A stretch of 64,000 nt of DNA, from assembly GCF_021233435.1 (NCBI RefSeq), contig NZ_CP089468.1:1674001-1738000 (forward strand), read 5' to 3'. This document shows, in pieces, positions 62,579 to 64,000 of this stretch; positions within the stretch are counted from its first letter, which is position 1; every line of letters begins with the position of its first letter. This DNA is from Halobacterium noricense. GTDB taxonomy: Archaea > Halobacteriota > Halobacteria > Halobacteriales > Halobacteriaceae. A program made the position numbers and the translations under genes. The notes beneath the pieces were generated by a model, which did no database searches, was not told the DNA's origin, and saw only the letters and a list, made by a program, of their open reading frames with translations.

Positions 62579-64000
62579 TTATTCGCCTTTGAAGTCGGGG
62601 TCGCGGTCGCTCGTGAACGCCGCGATGCCCTCCATGAGGTCCTGGGTGTTCATCAGTTGGCCGAACGCCTGCGCCTCGGATTCGAGGCCGGCGTCCGTGG
62701 AGTCGCGGCCCGCGAGCATCGCGCGCTTCGTGTACTTCTGGGCGATTGGCGGGCCGGCGGCGAGGTCGCGGGCGAGCTCCCACGCACGGTCGTCGAGTTC
62801 GTCGTTGACGACGACTTCGTTCACGAAGCCGTACGCCTCCAGTTCCGCGGCGTCGTAGCGCTCGGCGGTGAAGATGATTTCTTTCGCGCGGCCCTCGCCG
62901 ACGATGTGCTTGAGGCGCTGGGTGCCGCCCCAGCCCGGCATCAGGCCGAAGTTGTGCTCGGGCTGGCCGAGTTCGCTGCGCTCGCTGGCGACGCGGAGGT
63001 CCGCACAGGTCGCCAGCTCCATCCCGCCGCCGAGACAGTAGCCGTCGATGCCGGCGACAACGGGCGTGTCCGCGGCTTCGAGCTTCCCGAACGTCTGCTG
63101 GCCCTTCCGAGAGAGTTCGACCACGTCGATTGGGTCGGCGCTGCCCGCCATCGACGTGACGTCCGCGCCCGCGGAGAACGCCTTCTTGCCGGCACCCGTG
63201 AGGAGGATAGCGCGCACCTCGTCGTCCGCGTCGAGTTTGTCGACGGCGTCCGCGAGTTCGCCGAGGAGGTCCTCGCTGATGGTGTTCATGCGGTGCGGGC
63301 GGTCGAGTTCGACGTGCCCGACGTTGTCCTCGACGGTCACAGCGAGGGTCTCGTAGGACGCGGCCTCCTCCTCGGCTTCCGCGCCGTAGAACCCCTCGCC
63401 GGATTCCGCGAGGCGTTCGAGTTCGTCGGCGGGCTCGTAGCGCGCCGCGCTGGTCTCCTCGTGGCGGTCGGCGAGCGTCTCGCAGAGGTGTTCGATGCCA
63501 GCTTCATCGGCCATCTTCGCGGGGCCCTCGGGGTAGCCCGCGCCGAGCTGGACGGCTTCGTCGATTTCTGCGGGGTCGGCGACGTCGTTGCCGACGAGCT
63601 TCGCGACCTCGTTGGCCATCACGGCGACGAGGCGGTCCGCGACGTCCTCGCGGATTTCGTCGGTCGGAACGTCCGCGCCGCCGTCCTCGTAGTCGTAGAA
63701 CCCCTGCCCGGTCTTCTTTCCGAGGTCCTCGGCTTGGACCTTCTCGACGAGCAGCGGGCACGGTTCGTAGGCCTCGCCGAGCACGCCCTGCATGTAGTCG
63801 AGGACGTCGTAGGAGACGTCGATGCCGACCTGGTCGGCGAGCTCGAACGCGCCCATCGGCAGCCCGAGGTCGTACTTCGTCGTGGAGTCGACTTCCTCGA
63901 TGGTGGCGACGTCGTCGTGGACGAGCCACGCGGCCTCGTTCAGCAGCGGGACGAGCACGCGGTTGACGATGAAGCCGGGCGAATCCTTGCGGACGCGCAC
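62579..64000 (-). CDS. 3-hydroxyacyl-CoA dehydrogenase / enoyl-CoA hydratase fusion (5' truncated by window)
   Basis: 473 residues visible; the Rossmann domain lies beyond the right edge. The visible part starts within the HAD domain (MRVRKDSPGFIVNRVLVPLLNEAAWL), then the C-terminal 3HCDH copies, and ends with a crotonase domain (GGGMELATCADLR, GQPEHNFGLMPGWGGTQR, both Glu present). Same order as the fusion at the left edge but on the other strand. It probably acts in beta-oxidation or the crotonyl-CoA branch after glutaryl-CoA dehydrogenase. Confidence 0.93.
   Translation of the reverse strand: MRVRKDSPGFIVNRVLVPLLNEAAWLVHDDVATIEEVDSTTKYDLGLPMGAFELADQVGIDVSYDVLDYMQGVLGEAYEPCPLLVEKVQAEDLGKKTGQGFYDYEDGGADVPTDEIREDVADRLVAVMANEVAKLVGNDVADPAEIDEAVQLGAGYPEGPAKMADEAGIEHLCETLADRHEETSAARYEPADELERLAESGEGFYGAEAEEEAASYETLAVTVEDNVGHVELDRPHRMNTISEDLLGELADAVDKLDADDEVRAILLTGAGKKAFSAGADVTSMAGSADPIDVVELSRKGQQTFGKLEAADTPVVAGIDGYCLGGGMELATCADLRVASERSELGQPEHNFGLMPGWGGTQRLKHIVGEGRAKEIIFTAERYDAAELEAYGFVNEVVVNDELDDRAWELARDLAAGPPIAQKYTKRAMLAGRDSTDAGLESEAQAFGQLMNTQDLMEGIAAFTSDRDPDFKGE

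Overview
The window is high-GC DNA with acidic proteins, Tat lipoproteins, a PGF-CTERM protein, a RdfA homologue and bacterio-opsin-activator (HTH_10) regulation. All of this points to an extremely halophilic archaeon (class Halobacteria). Most of it is a dense catabolic region on which mobile elements have acted.

1-6.25 kb: a truncated 3-hydroxyacyl-CoA dehydrogenase/enoyl-CoA hydratase fusion, a thiolase, a DUF35 partner and an acyl-CoA ligase form one operon. A winged-helix regulator and a flavin-binding pyridoxamine-oxidase-like protein follow on the other strand. 6.4-17.2 kb: an aromatic meta-cleavage pathway. It holds an FAD hydroxylase, an extradiol (catechol 2,3-) dioxygenase, an amidohydrolase, a second VOC protein, 4-hydroxy-2-oxovalerate aldolase, acylating acetaldehyde dehydrogenase, a hydroxymuconic-semialdehyde-type dehydrogenase, two paralogous hydratase/decarboxylases and an IclR regulator. 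Expected products are pyruvate and acetyl-CoA. A RdfA homologue and an AT-rich gap separate it from the next block.

18.5-36.2 kb: organic-acid/sugar-acid catabolism. It contains an LhgO-like oxidase, two cupins, a CoA-transferase, a TAXI-TRAP transporter, two universal stress proteins nearby in the window as a whole, an FAH-family hydrolase, an atypical SDR, two enolase-superfamily dehydratases, glutaryl-CoA dehydrogenase, a 2-hydroxyacid dehydrogenase, an MFS carrier, an IclR regulator and a mannonate-dehydratase-like protein. Three copies of a TTCGA-N5-TCGAA palindrome surround the IclR gene. 36.9-47.3 kb: acetate uptake and activation, with DUF4212 plus a sodium:solute symporter and two acetyl-CoA synthetases. 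Between the synthetases lies a bat-like regulator cut in two by a 1389-bp ISH3-type insertion sequence with a 5-bp target duplication.

47.3-62.5 kb: an accessory region. Four copies of a MITE-like element (ends GTGTTCAGATAAG) are present at 47.4, 47.6, 49.3 and 61.3 kb. The two long copies carry trains of 9-11 consecutive small perfect hairpins, and two hairpins of the same kind sit in frame inside the second acetyl-CoA synthetase gene. Among these are a low-GC lipoprotein gene, a class V aminotransferase, a GNAT enzyme, a PGF-CTERM protein, a DGC-type zinc protein, a nucleotidyltransferase-like protein lacking its lysine, a fuculose-phosphate-aldolase-like protein with a HAD phosphatase, an HTH pair, a sensor-domain membrane protein, tRNA-Glu(UUC) with a duplicated 3' end, and a frameshifted HNH endonuclease. 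The window closes with a second, also truncated, HAD/ECH fusion on the minus strand.

Together the genes describe a heterotroph that degrades aromatics and organic/sugar acids to acyl-CoAs, acetyl-CoA and pyruvate. The least explained structure is the set of perfect short hairpins concentrated in the mobile elements and in acs2.
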